Origin: Galeopsis tetrahit
Taxonomy: Eukaryota > Streptophyta > Magnoliopsida > Lamiales > Lamiaceae
NCBI GenBank assembly: GCA_963675135.1
Contig: OY776129.1
Span: 42,324,141-42,388,140 of the forward strand
Length of the DNA: 64,000 nucleotides
Direction of reading: 5' to 3'
Both the position numbers and the translations under genes were made by a program. Below are positions 1 to 11,186 of this stretch, piece by piece; position 1 is the first letter of the stretch; each line of letters starts with the position of its first letter. The notes beneath the pieces are model-generated. The model was not told the DNA's origin. It made no database searches and was given only the letters and a program-made list of their open reading frames with translations.

Positions 1-409
1 AACAGTGCAATTCAACTCAGTTTTATCATAATATATTTATTCTATCTAACAAACCAAACTAGCCCTCATAATACTCCCACCATTCCTCTATAAGATATGT
101 AGAAGGTAATTAAGGTGTAGGGAAATGTAGAATGAGAAAAATTTATGAAAAATAAAATATAGTGAGTTAAAAATGGGAGAAAGTAGAAAGAAATTGTAAA
201 TTTTATTAGTTAAAAAAATATGAAGTTTATGATGAAAATGTTGTAAGTGAGAAACTTATGGAGAACTAAGGAAATATTACTTTATTCATTTAAAAAAGAG
301 AGTTCACTGTTTCTTTTTTATTTGTCTCAAATTATAGTTAACTTTCTTTTTATTTTAATATATTTTTTTTCTAAAATAGCCTTTTTTAATGATGGTTGTG
401 ATTACTTAA
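1..409. other. AT-rich intergenic DNA, no gene
   Basis: AT-rich sequence without a credible coding region. A 74-codon open frame at 247-471 is hydrophobic low-complexity translation of T-rich DNA and runs into the neighbouring MITE. Nothing else is recognised here. Confidence 0.6.
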
Positions 410-617
410 TACTCCCTTTGTCCACAAAATGTAATCTCATTTGTCTTATATTCTTCGCCCACCAAATGTAGTCTCATACATTTTATCACCCTTCAACCAT
501 CACTTTAATTACTCAAATTGTCATTAACTTTATTCACAAACAATCACTTTATTCACATTTTTCTTGAAATTTGTGTTCCACTCCAATGAGACTACATTTA
601 GTGGATGGATGGAGCAA
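410..617. mobile_element. Degenerate Stowaway-like MITE
   Basis: The left end reads TACTCCCTTTGTCC and the right end GTGGATGGATGGAG, an imperfect inverted pair. Just inside both ends is the complementary pair AATGTAATCTCA / TGAGACTACATT. The CTCCCT-type terminus next to a TA dinucleotide is typical of Tc1/mariner-derived Stowaway MITEs. The right TA is degraded, so this is an old copy and its exact end is approximate. Confidence 0.5.
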
Positions 618-731
618 TATTTTTCATTAACATTAAATGAGGGTATACCGAGAATTTAAGAAAAAAAATTATTTGTATGAAAAAAAAAAGTGAATTATTA
701 TCTTTTTAAAACGGGGGTACTTATTAATTAA

Positions 732-1021
732 GGGTATGTTTGTTTTGGGATTATGTAGGATGGGGGAAATTCTGGATGGGGAAATCCCGATGAATAGTAA
801 TTGTGTGTTTGTTTTGGGATTTTGAGTAGGATGAGATGTAAATTTATGTCAAATCAAATTATGTAAGAGTGGTTGAATGAGATGTAATAATATGATGTAA
901 TAGTAGGATGTATAGGTATTTTTAGGGATGAGTGTAGTTGGATGGGGAAATTCGGATGTGAAATCCCGAAGTAGAACAACGTCCCACGTCCGGACGGGTG
1001 AGTTTCAAAACAAACATGCCC
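732..1021. mobile_element. PIF/Harbinger-like MITE with TAA duplication
   Basis: A 290-bp element starts GGGTATGTTTGTTTTG and ends CAAAACAAACATGCCC, a near-perfect inverted pair. It is flanked by the 3-bp direct repeat TAA (729-731 and 1022-1024). Three-bp TWA duplications and GGG-type ends fit Tourist-like MITEs of the PIF/Harbinger superfamily. There is no coding capacity. Internally GGATGGGGAAAT and related words recur. Confidence 0.65.
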
Positions 1022-1304
1022 TAAGGAATTGATAGTATGTGCAAGAATTCAAAGAGATTACAAATCTCAGTCTATTCATCTTAAAAAAATACAGTAACAG
1101 TTGGCGAGCTAGTCTCGCACTAGACGTCTCCTACGATATTTGTGTAAACTTTTTTCATACTTAAATTTGAATGTAAACTTATAAAAATATCATAATCTCA
1201 TATACATTTTCATGACAATTGGAAAAAAAAATAAGAGTAACACTTACGGTGTGCGTTAATTAGTGCACAACTAATGTTGTTCACTAAAATTAATTGAAAA
1301 TAAG

Positions 1305-1629
1305 TACTTCATCCTTTCAAAGTTAACAAGTATTTTCTTCTATTCCTATTATAAGTCGTTTTGACTTTTCGTTTTTATACTCTTTTATTCATATTATAAG
1401 TCGTTTTGACTTTTCGTTTTACTTATAAAATATAAGTCGTTTTACACTTTTCAATGCAAATTAATTGCATTTAATCCAAATTTACCCTTAAAATTAATAA
1501 ATATTTACATATATGTATTTGTTTTAATGATAATTACAAACATTGATTAAGGGTAAAATGAGAAGTCAATTTTTTCTTAATATGTGTGCATGAGTTTAGG
1601 ATGACATATATTTTGAATAAGAGGGAGTA
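1305..1629. mobile_element. Degenerate Stowaway-like MITE
   Basis: The left end is TACTTCATCCTTTC and the right end AAGAGGGAGTA, next to TA. Inside, ATAAGTCGTTTTGAC is repeated at about 1351 and 1400, a short tandem duplication. It is noncoding and is called only from its ends. Confidence 0.4.
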
Positions 1630-1705
1630 TAAATTTTTTAACACATGTTTTAAAAAATATTGATTGTTTATTTACTCCATCCTTTCCAAATATGTAGGTG
1701 GATAT

Positions 1706-1722
1706 ACATACAGAGTATTAAA
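1706..1722. repeat. LINE-A left target-site duplication
   Basis: This 17-bp sequence, ACATACAGAGTATTAAA, is repeated exactly at 7623-7639 directly after the poly(A). It fixes both ends of the insertion. Confidence 0.95.
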
Positions 1723-1822
1723 GGGAGAGAGAAGGGGAGCGGACGCGGAAGGATGGACCAGAGTGTCAAGGCGTAATCCAGGGTACGGAGCAGATAAAGC
1801 AAACACGATCTGGGCGGCAGCG

Positions 1823-3820
1823 ATGGAACGGAAAGGTGTTTTCAACAAATCAGATGTCACCTTTTACGTGAGCAATTTCCCAGAAGAGTGCAGCAAGGGC
1901 GAGCTGATTAAAAGCATAAACAAGATAGTAAGGGTAAAAGACTGTTTCATTGCGAAAAAAAGGGACAAACGAGGGGCGATATTCGGCTTTGTACGGTTCG
2001 GGGATAAGTTGGATGTGGAATACGTGGAGTCCAAACTAAATGAAATTTGGTTTGGGTCTTACAAACTAAGAGCAAATGTATCACGATTCGTCAGAGATAG
2101 CCTCAACGGAAAGAGAATAGGTGTTAAAGAAAACCTGGGGGAACAGAGCAGACATGGGTGCCCAATGGTGGAAGATAAGTTCGGGGGAAGACGTAGGAAC
2201 ACATCATACAGGGATTTCGTAATGGCGGGTAAAACCTTAAACACAGACAGTAAGGAAACAAACCCTGTTCGGCCCATGGAGATGAGTTGTGCGATGGACG
2301 AGGAGGCCACTTTCAAAGGCCCGTGGTACGTGTCTTCGGAGGAGGATAGGAATTGGCTCTCTGATTGTGTCATAGGCAAAATCAAAGACCTCTTCCCGTG
2401 GCCTGAGTTCGGTGAGGACATCATGAGAGAGGGTGAGCCTGGCTGGAAGATTCAACCGCTGGGGGGTGACTTGGTTCTGTTAAGACCGATTGAGGGGTAC
2501 ATTCATAACCTAGAGATATTGGAAGGTTGCGAATGGGTTCGTAAATGGATGGATGAGGTCTTCCCTTGGGAGCCAAGGACTATCATTAATCGGAGAGTTG
2601 TTTGGACAAACTGGTACAACGTGCCGCTTCAAGCGTGGAATGGGAATTTCTTTAGCCTGATCGCGGCAAGATTTGAAAAAATTGTGAAAATCGACGAGGA
2701 TACGATCAATAGAACAAATCTACAATTTGCACGGATTCTCATCAGTACAACCGCTCCAGATATTTCCAGAACTCCTATCCGGGTGAAGGTAGACGGACAT
2801 GTACATGCTATTAGAATCAAAGAAGAAGATGAGGATTTCAACATTGAGGAGGAAGCATGGGAGTCGGCCGGAAAAGGTATCATCGCCAATGAAGAAGAGG
2901 ACTGGGAAATTCTAGGAGGAATGGACGGCGACCCGACGCCGGAAAATGAATGGGCGGCCGGAGAGGCGGATAAGACTCTAAGTATAGACGATATATTAAT
3001 TGAGGAGAGACATGGGAATTTAAGGCCTTCGTCGCCCGAGGCATTGGGAGGTACAACAAAACCGACATTTAAGAGGGACGAATTAAAATCCTTGGAACCG
3101 TTAGAGATGGGATGTACCCCAAGAAAAGGGGTGGAAGCGGATAAGCCGCCAGATTTATACCTTGGGCCAACTTACAAAAAAACAGTTAATGGGCCGGGTG
3201 CTAATTTTAGGAAAAACCCAGTGGAAGAGGCCTTGATCGAGGGGAGGGGGAGCAAAAGGGATGTCGGTGACGGGTCGGGGCATATAAATCTGGACTTAAA
3301 CCTGATTTTCCAGGAAGAAGGGCCCATCACGGGAAATGAAATAAAAAGCCCATTTCATCATGGGCTGGACCAGTACGACTGCGCAAGAAAAAGTTTTGGA
3401 GAAGCGGGCCTAGAGAGCGGTAATCACGAGACCGGTGGTAATTTAAGCCAGGAATATAGAATGGATGAGGATGTATTTGAAACGACAGGTGGCGAAGAAG
3501 TAGGTGGCGAGGCAGAAACAACGCAACATAACATGTGTGAAGGGGGTAAAAAGGATGGAAACATGAAAAAGAAAACTAAAAAAGGAATCGAGTGCGAGGA
3601 TGAATGCCCAGATGCAAAGCGAGGGAATTTGGCAAAGGAGGAGAGGCGTATCAGTGAGGAGGCTTTGAAAACGTGGGATCTTGGAAAGAAAATAGGGATA
3701 ATGGCGGCGGAAACGGAGGATCAAACAATAAAGAGGTTGGAACAATTGGAGAAAAAAGCAATAAAAAGAGCAAAGAAAGTGGCGGAGAAATTAAAAGGAG
3801 GGAGCAACAAAGGTAATTAG
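1823..3820 (+). CDS. LINE-A ORF1, RRM-type nucleic-acid-binding protein
   Basis: ORF1 of an L1-type plant LINE, presumably a nucleic-acid chaperone that packages the element RNA. The start at 1823 is the first in-frame Met inside the element; the frame is open upstream to 1664 but crosses the TSD into flanking DNA, so an earlier Met cannot be original. An RRM follows at once: RNP2-like FYVSNF and RNP1-like RGAIFGFVRF lie about 15 and 50 residues from the start. The residues EGWTRVSRR just upstream look like ORF1 sequence, hinting that the true start was lost by 5' truncation. The middle has acidic and W-rich stretches, and the C-terminus is very rich in K and E. The TAG stop is followed directly by ATG of ORF2 in the same frame. 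No internal stop is present. Confidence 0.85.
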   Translation: MERKGVFNKSDVTFYVSNFPEECSKGELIKSINKIVRVKDCFIAKKRDKRGAIFGFVRFGDKLDVEYVESKLNEIWFGSYKLRANVSRFVRDSLNGKRIGVKENLGEQSRHGCPMVEDKFGGRRRNTSYRDFVMAGKTLNTDSKETNPVRPMEMSCAMDEEATFKGPWYVSSEEDRNWLSDCVIGKIKDLFPWPEFGEDIMREGEPGWKIQPLGGDLVLLRPIEGYIHNLEILEGCEWVRKWMDEVFPWEPRTIINRRVVWTNWYNVPLQAWNGNFFSLIAARFEKIVKIDEDTINRTNLQFARILISTTAPDISRTPIRVKVDGHVHAIRIKEEDEDFNIEEEAWESAGKGIIANEEEDWEILGGMDGDPTPENEWAAGEADKTLSIDDILIEERHGNLRPSSPEALGGTTKPTFKRDELKSLEPLEMGCTPRKGVEADKPPDLYLGPTYKKTVNGPGANFRKNPVEEALIEGRGSKRDVGDGSGHINLDLNLIFQEEGPITGNEIKSPFHHGLDQYDCARKSFGEAGLESGNHETGGNLSQEYRMDEDVFETTGGEEVGGEAETTQHNMCEGGKKDGNMKKKTKKGIECEDECPDAKRGNLAKEERRISEEALKTWDLGKKIGIMAAETEDQTIKRLEQLEKKAIKRAKKVAEKLKGGSNKGN

Positions 3821-6800
3821 ATGAGGATCTTGAGTTTCAATGTTAGAGGTTTGGGGGGGGAGAGAAAAAAGAAAAGAAATAAAGGAGATGATCCGGAAAT
3901 TTAACATCGATATTTGTTTTATACAAGAAACAAAGGTTGAGAAAAAGGTGAACAATTTCTTATGTAAATCTATCTGGGGGAAAACAGACGCTGGTTGGGA
4001 ATGCAGGGAAGCAGAGGGGCGGTCCGGGGGGATCCTGACAATCTGGGACGTAAAAGTATTCTCAAAATCAAACGCGTGGCACATGAAAGGATTTCTAGTG
4101 GTGAAAGGCATCTGGAGGCAGGACAGAAGAAGCTGTTGTCTAGTTAATGTTTACGCACCATGTAATACGCGGGAGAAAAGGGAGGTATGGAAGGAATTGG
4201 CGAGCATTGTGGAGCAGAACCAGGGAGCATATATATGTATATCTGGGGATTTCAACGCCGTGAAGTGTAGGGAGGAAAGAGTTGGGAGAGGTGTATACGA
4301 AGATAGTCGAGACATGGAACTATTTGGGGATTTTATTAGGCAGACAAATCTTATAGATCTCCCACTCTTAGGAAGAAAATTCACTTGGTATCGGCCCGAT
4401 GGATCGTGCAAAAGTCGCTTGGATAGGTTACTAGTTAACGAAGAATGGCTAGTGAAATGGCAGGATGCGGCCTTGAAAGGACTTGGACGATCTGTATCAG
4501 ATCACTGTCCGATCTATACGGCGTTTCAAAGAGTCGACTGGGGGCCCAAGCCCTTTCGGTTCTTTAATGCTTGGATGAAACATCCAAATTTCAAAGACTT
4601 TGTAACTAGCAAGTGGAGCAGCTACGATATCAGAGGATGGGGCGGGTACATCTTGAAAGAAAAACTTAAACTCCTTAAAGGAGACCTGCAGGTATGGAAT
4701 AAGTCAATTTTCGGCAGGCTCGAGACCAACATAGAAGAGAAAAGAAAAGAGATAGACAGACTTGACACGATTGACGATTTGTTCGGGCTTGACGAAGGGG
4801 AAGAGGAAAAAAGGAGGGAGGCTTTAGCAGGAATTCAGTGTGACATCAGGCTTAAAGAGAATCAGATGCATCAAATGGCGAAAGTAAAATGGTTGAAAGA
4901 AGGAGATGTGAATTCCAAACTCTTTCACAGGGTAATTAACAGCAGGAAGGCGGGGAACGCTATTAACGGGTTGTATATCGACGGCCAATGGACTGAATCG
5001 GTCCAAGGAGTAAAACAGGAAGTTTTTCGACACTTTAGTTCGCATTATATGTCGGAAAAATTTTCGAGACCAAAAATTCCTTTTAATTTGTTTACTCGGA
5101 AGGTGGATAATTGTGATAATGTTTTTCTTACTGCAGATTTCACCGAGGACGAAGTAAAGACGGCCATATGGGATTTTTCAAAGAAAATTGGGAATTATTG
5201 AAGAAGGAGATCCTCAAGATGATGGCTGATTTTCATGTACATGGGAAAATGGTGAAGGGTTTTAACCCGTCATTTATAGTCCTCTTGCCCAAGAAAGCAG
5301 GAGCGCAACATCTCGATGAGTTTCGACCCATCTCACTCATTGGGAGCCTGTACAAGATCATCTCTAAACTGTTAGCTAGGAGGCTGGCAAAGGTTCTCGA
5401 GTCAGTCATTTCCGAGTGCCAATCCGCGTTCATTGGAGGCAGGCAAATTATGGATGGTATCCTCGTCGCCCACGAAGCCATCGACGAAGCGAAAAAAAAG
5501 AGAAAGAAAAGGGTGTTATTCAAAGTGGACTTTGCGAAGGCCTATGATTCAGTCGAGTAGATGTTTCTAGATAATATGATGGAGGGTATGAATTTTGATC
5601 CAAAATGGAGGTCTTGGATGAGAGAATGTATGTCAACAGCAAGCGCAACAGTTTTAGTCAACGGGAGCCCTTCAGGGGAATTTAAACTGGAACGCGGCCT
5701 TCGACAAGGCGATCCATTATCGTCATTCTTGTTTTTACTAGCTGCTGAGGGCCTGTGTATGTTAATTAATAGAGTGGTCGAGGAGGGGTACCTGGAACCG
5801 ATCTGTGTGGGGAGGGGTAGTGTTCAAGTCCCGATTCTCCAATACGCCGACGATACGGTGTTCCTGTGCAATGGGAATTGGAAAGACATTCGGGCCATAA
5901 AATATACACTCAAATTGTTCGAACTAATTTCTGGCCTGGGTGTCAATTTCAGCAAGTGCAGATTATTAGGGATTCATATGGGAGATGAGGAGAAATCAGA
6001 AATGGCAAATTTCCTGGGTTTTGTGACCAGCACACTCTCGATGGAATTCTTGGGTATGAACGTGGGTTTGAACCATCACAAATTATCTTCGTGGGACGGA
6101 ATGATCAAGAAAATACGTGGAAAATTGGAGGCATGGAAGGACAAACATATATCAATGGGAGGGAGAGCTACACTCGTGCAGGCCGTATTATCCGCGGTAC
6201 CTACGTATTATTTATCTTTCTTTAAATTGCCAAAATCCGTTCTATGTGAGATTAAAAAAATGCAGAGGAATTTTTTGTGGGGAGGAGGAATGGGAGAGAA
6301 TAGGAAGATACCTTGGGTGAGTTGGGAGGAGGTGTGTAAGGATAAAAGTAAGGGGGGGTTAGGGATTCGAGACTTGAATATGTTTAACATTGCTCTTTTA
6401 GGGAAATGGATTTGGAGGTTTTTTACGGAACCAAATAACCTTTGGGTTAGAGTCTTGAAGGCGAGATACGGTGGGTTAGGGAGAGAGGAAGTCGTGAATA
6501 GGAGGAGAGGGGGGCGTATAGTGGGGGAGTCGAGTTGGTGGAAAGAAATTAAAAACGTTTATAATCTGTTAGGAGGTGGTGATGCGAGTAATAAAATTAA
6601 GAGAGATGTGGGAACTGGGGAATACACAAATTTTTGGGGCGACTACTGGGTAGGAGGGGGTTTCCTATTAAAAGATAAGTTCCTGGGGCTGTTCATGGCA
6701 AGTAGGCAAAAGAGTTGTTGTATCAGTAGCATGGGCGTCTGGGGTCAGGTTGGGTGGCAATGGGATTTGGTTTGGGATTGCGATCTGAGTGCAGTAGATA

Positions 6801-7501
6801 GGGATGAGCTAACAATATTATGTTCCCTGCTAGATAATACAAAGTTATCACATGTTAACGAAGATAGCTGGAGTTGGAGCCTGGCACCGCACGAAAGATA
6901 TTCCACAAGCAGTGTTTATAAACACTTGATGGAGGAGATGAGTACGATCCCAGAGGTGGATGGGTGCAGGATGGAATACCTAAACTTATGGGGGAGCTAT
7001 GCGCCAAGAAGGGTGAAATTGATAGGTTGGAAACCGTTGAAAGGGAGACTCGCCACGACCGATAACTTGAAGCGGAGAGGTGTGAATATTGGGGAAGCAG
7101 ACTTGCGTTGCCCACTGTGTGAGGCAGAAGAGGAATCCAATGTACATTTGCTGCTGAGGTGCGAATTTGCAAATAAAGTATGGCAACAGTGCATAAATTG
7201 GATAAAAGTTATAACTGCACTTCACGGAAATATTAGGGAGCTCGCCGTGCAATTTAGCGGGACGCTCAGAAGGGGAAAAGTGAAGAAAAAATTCATGAAT
7301 AGCCTATGGAACTGTATCACGTGGGAAATTTGGAGGTGCCGTAATGCTAAAAGATTCAACGACGAACAACAGTCAACAAAGAAGGCCGTTGAAAATATCA
7401 AAATATGTTTATGGACTTGGCTAGGAGGATATAATCTAATTGCGCCAAACTCCTCAGTCGTAGCATGGTGTCTTGATCCGATGACCTGTATAATTGAGTA
7501 A
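3821..7501 (+). pseudogene. LINE-A ORF2 (endonuclease-reverse transcriptase), broken
   Basis: ORF2 encodes the enzyme that nicks target DNA and copies the element RNA. Seen in order: APE-type endonuclease with FIQET (about 3920), SGDFNA (4242-4259) and SDHCP (about 4500); reverse transcriptase with SLIGSLYK, FIGGRQI, GLRQGDP and YADD (5843-5854); and a zf-RVT region with CPLCE and HLLLRC near 7110-7160. Three lesions: an 8-G run at about 3853 shifts the frame soon after the ATG; at 5160-5175 a deletion removes the region between TAIWD and GFFKENW, which normally holds the PGPDG motif, and shifts the frame; and TAG at 5558-5560 replaces the Trp expected after YDSVE. Downstream the frame is open to 7501. 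The copy is therefore dead, though its RT core is otherwise well preserved. Confidence 0.9.
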
Positions 7502-7622
7502 AACATGTGTTAGCTAGGCGGGAAACACGTATGACCAGTCTTTAGACTTTTTACTTGTATATTCTTATGGGTTGAGTACCCCTTTACTCAAATGAGTTAA
7601 TAAACTCTTGTTCCAAAAAAAA
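7502..7622 (+). other. LINE-A 3' untranslated region and poly(A)
   Basis: A 110-base noncoding tail follows the ORF2 stop and ends in CTCTTGTTCC plus an A-run of about 10, the tail left by target-primed reverse transcription. Confidence 0.8.
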
Positions 7623-7639
7623 ACATACAGAGTATTAAA
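7623..7639. repeat. LINE-A right target-site duplication
   Basis: Exact copy of 1706-1722, placed directly after the 3' A-run of LINE-A. Because the first A could belong to either the tail or the TSD, the boundary may move by one or two bases. Confidence 0.95.
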
Positions 7640-7704
7640 AAAGTGTAATGATGAGTTTTGACTTTTGAGAGGTAATTTTATAAACTTTTATGTATAAAGT
7701 ACGC

Positions 7705-7852
7705 TACAACAAAACTTATTTTTAATGACATAAATTCTATCATTATAATTTTCTCTAGCTAAAAGTCTTTAATGACATAAATTGACTTTTAGTGGTAGGT
7801 CTGTCATTAATTCTCAATTCTTCTATCACTAAAAATTAAGTTTCTTGTTGTA
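7705..7852. mobile_element. CACTA-like MITE
   Basis: The ends are TACAACAAAACTTATTTTT and AAATTAAGTTTCTTGTTGTA, imperfect inverted repeats, and TTAATGACAT recurs inside. CTACAACAA-type ends resemble CACTA (CMC) termini. No clear 3-bp duplication was found, so the superfamily is tentative. Confidence 0.45.
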
Positions 7853-8470
7853 AAATGAGTTGATTTGTGTGTACGTGTGAGGCTAAAATTAATGACATTT
7901 TGTTTAAAATTGTGGATATTGTGATGGTGTAGTTTATAAAAAGTTTTTTATTTTAAGGGTGTAAAAATTATTGTAAGACATCTGGAAAAAAAATGTAAAA
8001 GTTATTATGAGATGGAAGAAGTGTAAAGTATCAAAGGATTCCTCCTAAATTGCATTGATTTATCCTAAAGATTTCATTATTATGTTTTAAGTTTTGTTCA
8101 ATGTGCATAGTTTGAATTGTGGCGACGCAAAAATGATGAGTGTGGGGTTAAAATGATGGGAATATTATTCAAAATATTTTCCCTGTGGTGATGAATTCTC
8201 AGATAACTCCACATGTCTGATGAATGGAATTGCCAGAAACTTTCAATCTCATTTTTAAATATTACTCCATGAATTATGTACTGATTTTCTATTTGAATTA
8301 CTTGAAAAAATTACACCTATCAAGAATGGAAGTTTAGGTGAATTATAAGTTTATTGTATTTCATTTCCCATGGACTGAGGTCCCGTGGAAGATTTGACAT
8401 TACTTGTTATTATTTGTAGTATTACTTGATTATTATTAATTATTGTGTATGCTATTATTGTATTCCTCAC
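7853..8470. other. AT-rich intergenic DNA, no gene
   Basis: No gene is seen. From about 8400 the sequence becomes a degenerate repeat of the kind TATTACTTGATTATTATTAA, which reappears at 11187, just beyond the LINE fragment. Confidence 0.5.
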
Positions 8471-8923
8471 ATTTTCTTAATGGGAGTCCTTCGAGAGAAT
8501 TCAAAATGGAAAGAGGACTAAGACAAGGTGACCATCTCTCACATTTTCTCTATTTTATTGTGGCTGAGGGCTTGAATTCGCTGATTACGAAAGCTATCCA
8601 GAACCAACTATACACTGCTGCAGAGATCGTGAATGATAAAATTCGAGTCTCTTACCTCCAATATGCGGATGACACGTCTTCATCAGGGCTGCCAGTCTAG
8701 AAAACGCATGGATTATCCGGGGAATCTTGAGAAATTTTGAGATACTTTGGGGTCTCAAGGTCAATTAGAACAAATGCAGCCTCATGGGGGTTAATGTGGA
8801 CCAACAAAAAATCGACGAAATGGCTGGTATACTTGGTTGTACAGTGGGGTCAATTCCGTTCTCCTACCTCGGAATCAGAATGGGAGTCAACTACAAGCGG
8901 GTCAATGAGTGGGAACACCTGAT

Positions 8924-10165
8924 TGCTGGAACACGCCGGCGAAGGCGGTCCGTCACCAGGTTCGTTGTTGGGTACCAAACGTATAAAACGAATTGAAACA
9001 TAAACAACATCCATCTAAAGCATAGTTTAGATCCGTTACCTTTGAAGATCGAGGCGTTGATTCCAATCTACGGATCTTCTAGTCTGTCTCCCAACCTTGT
9101 TCGAACACCGGGTGGACGGCGCGCTATCAAACGTGGAGAAGGCTGTCTTTAGTTCGTCTCCTTGAAACCCTAGCCGTTTTCTCAATTTCGTGTGTGCTAG
9201 GGTTTCAAAACTATTTTGAGGCTCCTATTTATAATCTCAATAAGTTCATGGGCCAGACTAGGGATCCATTAGAAGGTATAGGGTTTGGGCTTCTTACAGG
9301 CCTAAATACTCTTATGTTCAGCCCAGAACATATAATTTGGCCCGAGAACATTAATTCATTCCACTAATGAATTAATGTTGCACTCCCGTCCTATCCCGAA
9401 CTAAATCAGGGCTTCTATTAAACTTTATAATTCCACGTGATTAAGATATCGCACGTCCATTAATTATTAAAGCTTCTGACTTCTTTAAATAATTAATTTC
9501 TATAATTCCTTGAGTAGTACCACTCAACCTTGTTGTCGTACGGATTAAATCCACCTGCAGGGTTTAATACGACAATCCTTTATGAGTTTTCTAAAGAGGA
9601 CATCATCAGCCTGGATGTACAGGACACGGTGCCCTAATGCCAATAAGTAGACATCATGCGAGCGATGCCACTACCCAAAATACGGAGCGTGAAGAATCTA
9701 CCAAGATTCTCACCTATGGTACATCAAATTAGTGAACAAGCACCCCACACATCTAAATATCACACTTAGGGTTAAGAATCATAAAAGTGACCAAGACCTC
9801 TAGTTCTTCATAACAGTCAGAACAAAAGAACATGTCTTATCTGTGATCCATTCAATACGCCTCAGTGCACTAGTATAAACTAATGGCCAAGACAAACCAC
9901 TAACAAGTTTATACTACAACTTAAACCAATATTTTTGTCCATAACTATCTCAGTTGTGAATACTGTTTATATCTTACAAGGAACTGACAATGTGATCTTC
10001 TGTGTGACTACAAACCCACCACATCGTCTACAATGCAAGATAAGCAGACATACAAGTAATCACAAAGAATGCAATAATGTGAAAAACTATTTATTTCAGA
10101 TAAAAGGAAATCGAATATACGTCACAAAAGCCCACTAAAAATTTGCTTTACAGTATACACCAACA
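8924..10165 (-). mobile_element. Solo LTR (probably copia) inserted in the LINE fragment
   Basis: A 1242-bp insert starts TGCTGG and ends CCAACA (TG...CA, with short imperfect inverted repeats) and is flanked by the 5-bp direct repeat CTGAT (8919-8923 and 10166-10170). Removing it rejoins the LINE reading between WEHL and SKVKRK. The reverse strand has a TATA box, so the LTR points leftwards. No protein-coding domain lies inside. This is the expected product of LTR-LTR recombination. The copia assignment is a guess; only the LTR nature is supported. Confidence 0.82.
9226..9233 (-). promoter_or_regulatory. TATA box of the solo LTR
   Basis: On the minus strand this reads TATAAATA followed by GG, a good plant TATA box, about 930 bp from the TGTTGG end of the LTR. 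It supports the minus-strand orientation. Confidence 0.55.
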
Positions 10166-11186
10166 CTGATCTCAAAAGTAAAGAGAAAGTTGAGTTCATG
10201 GGAAAAAAATCGTTTGGGGAAGAGTTACTCTCTTAAAGGATGTGATGACATCGCTACCCATTTACCAATTCTCCTTTCACTTTCTACCTAAAAAAACTGT
10301 GAGAGATTTGACTTCTATTTGCTGCAATTTTTTGTGGGGTGATGAGGAAAATGTGAGGAAATTGGATTGGATAAAATGGAAAACTATATGCAAAGATAGA
10401 CAAGCTTGGGGGCTTGGGGTTAGGATTGTTTAATTGAGCTCTTATGGGGAAGTGGGTTTGGGGTCTTTTAGAGAATAAATATTTTGAAATCCATGTATTA
10501 TGAGATAGAAGTAAGGGAAATGGGGGTATATCAGACGGGACGGAGAAGGAAAAGCTCATTGTGGTGGAGGGATATTATTGCTAGCGGGTCGGGATATAGA
10601 GGGAAGTGGTTGTGGGAGAACATAGAAAAAAATATTGGGAACGAGGTTAGGACTAGATTCTGGGACAGCATATGGGCAGGGGAATCACCTCTTAGAAAGC
10701 AGTTCAGTAGGCTATCTAGATTGAGTCTCGAACATAACAATTATATTAATGTAATGGGATACTGGGAGGGTGATAAGTGGATTTGAGAACCGAACTGGAG
10801 CAAATCTATTAGACAGAGAAATAGTGATACTAAACACACTTGAATCTTTGTTGATCAGGTACACTATCAAACTAATCAAAGTAGACGAGAAGGATAAATG
10901 GAGATGGAAAACAACACCGGACGGGACCTTTAAAACGAAGACGACATATCAAATTCTCCACTCTTCATCGAATACACATGCAGAGGCCAGAAACGAGAAC
11001 ATCGAATTCAAGACGGTATGGAACAAAATCACTCCATTCAAGGCGACGATGACAACATGGCGGCTATTGTGGGATAAACTTCCGACAAAGGCGAACCTAA
11101 GAAGAAAAAACATCGTTCACACAGAGGACGACACCAAATGCTCGATATGTGGGGAGATCACAGAAACGGCTGATCACTTGATATAA

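Larger units (their letters stand above)
1723..7622 (+). mobile_element. L1-type LINE retrotransposon (LINE-A)
   Basis: A 5.9-kb non-LTR retrotransposon bounded by a perfect 17-bp target-site duplication (1706-1722 and 7623-7639), with an A-run at its 3' end. It carries an RRM-type ORF1 and an ORF2 with endonuclease, reverse transcriptase and a C-terminal zf-RVT zinc-binding region; no RNase H is visible after that. The element begins abruptly about 100 bp before the first in-frame Met of ORF1, and ORF1-like sequence precedes that Met, so it may be slightly 5'-truncated. Three lesions disable ORF2. The perfect TSD indicates a fairly recent insertion. Confidence 0.93.
8471..11186 (+). pseudogene. 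Fragment of an L1-type LINE ORF2, split by a solo LTR
   Basis: The conceptual reading enters in the middle of the reverse transcriptase (NGSPSREF, ERGLRQGD, QYADDT at about 8657-8674) and continues in shifted frames to 8923. The solo LTR follows. The reading resumes at 10171 with SKVKRKLSSWEKN and LCKD-type residues (about 10390) and ends near CSICGE and ETADHL (11137-11186), part of a zf-RVT domain. There are several frame breaks and neither 5' nor 3' end; no TSD or poly(A) is visible. Flanking AT-rich repeats of the same type on both sides suggest the fragment was embedded in another element rather than inserted as a LINE. It is related to but distinct from LINE-A. Confidence 0.8.

Noticed and set aside
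247..471. 74-codon plus-strand ORF
   Set aside because: T-rich, hydrophobic low-complexity translation that overlaps a MITE end; no motif.
1664..1822. Upstream start of LINE-A ORF1 at 1664
   Set aside because: The frame is open, but 1664-1722 lies outside the element and in the TSD, so those codons are flanking DNA.
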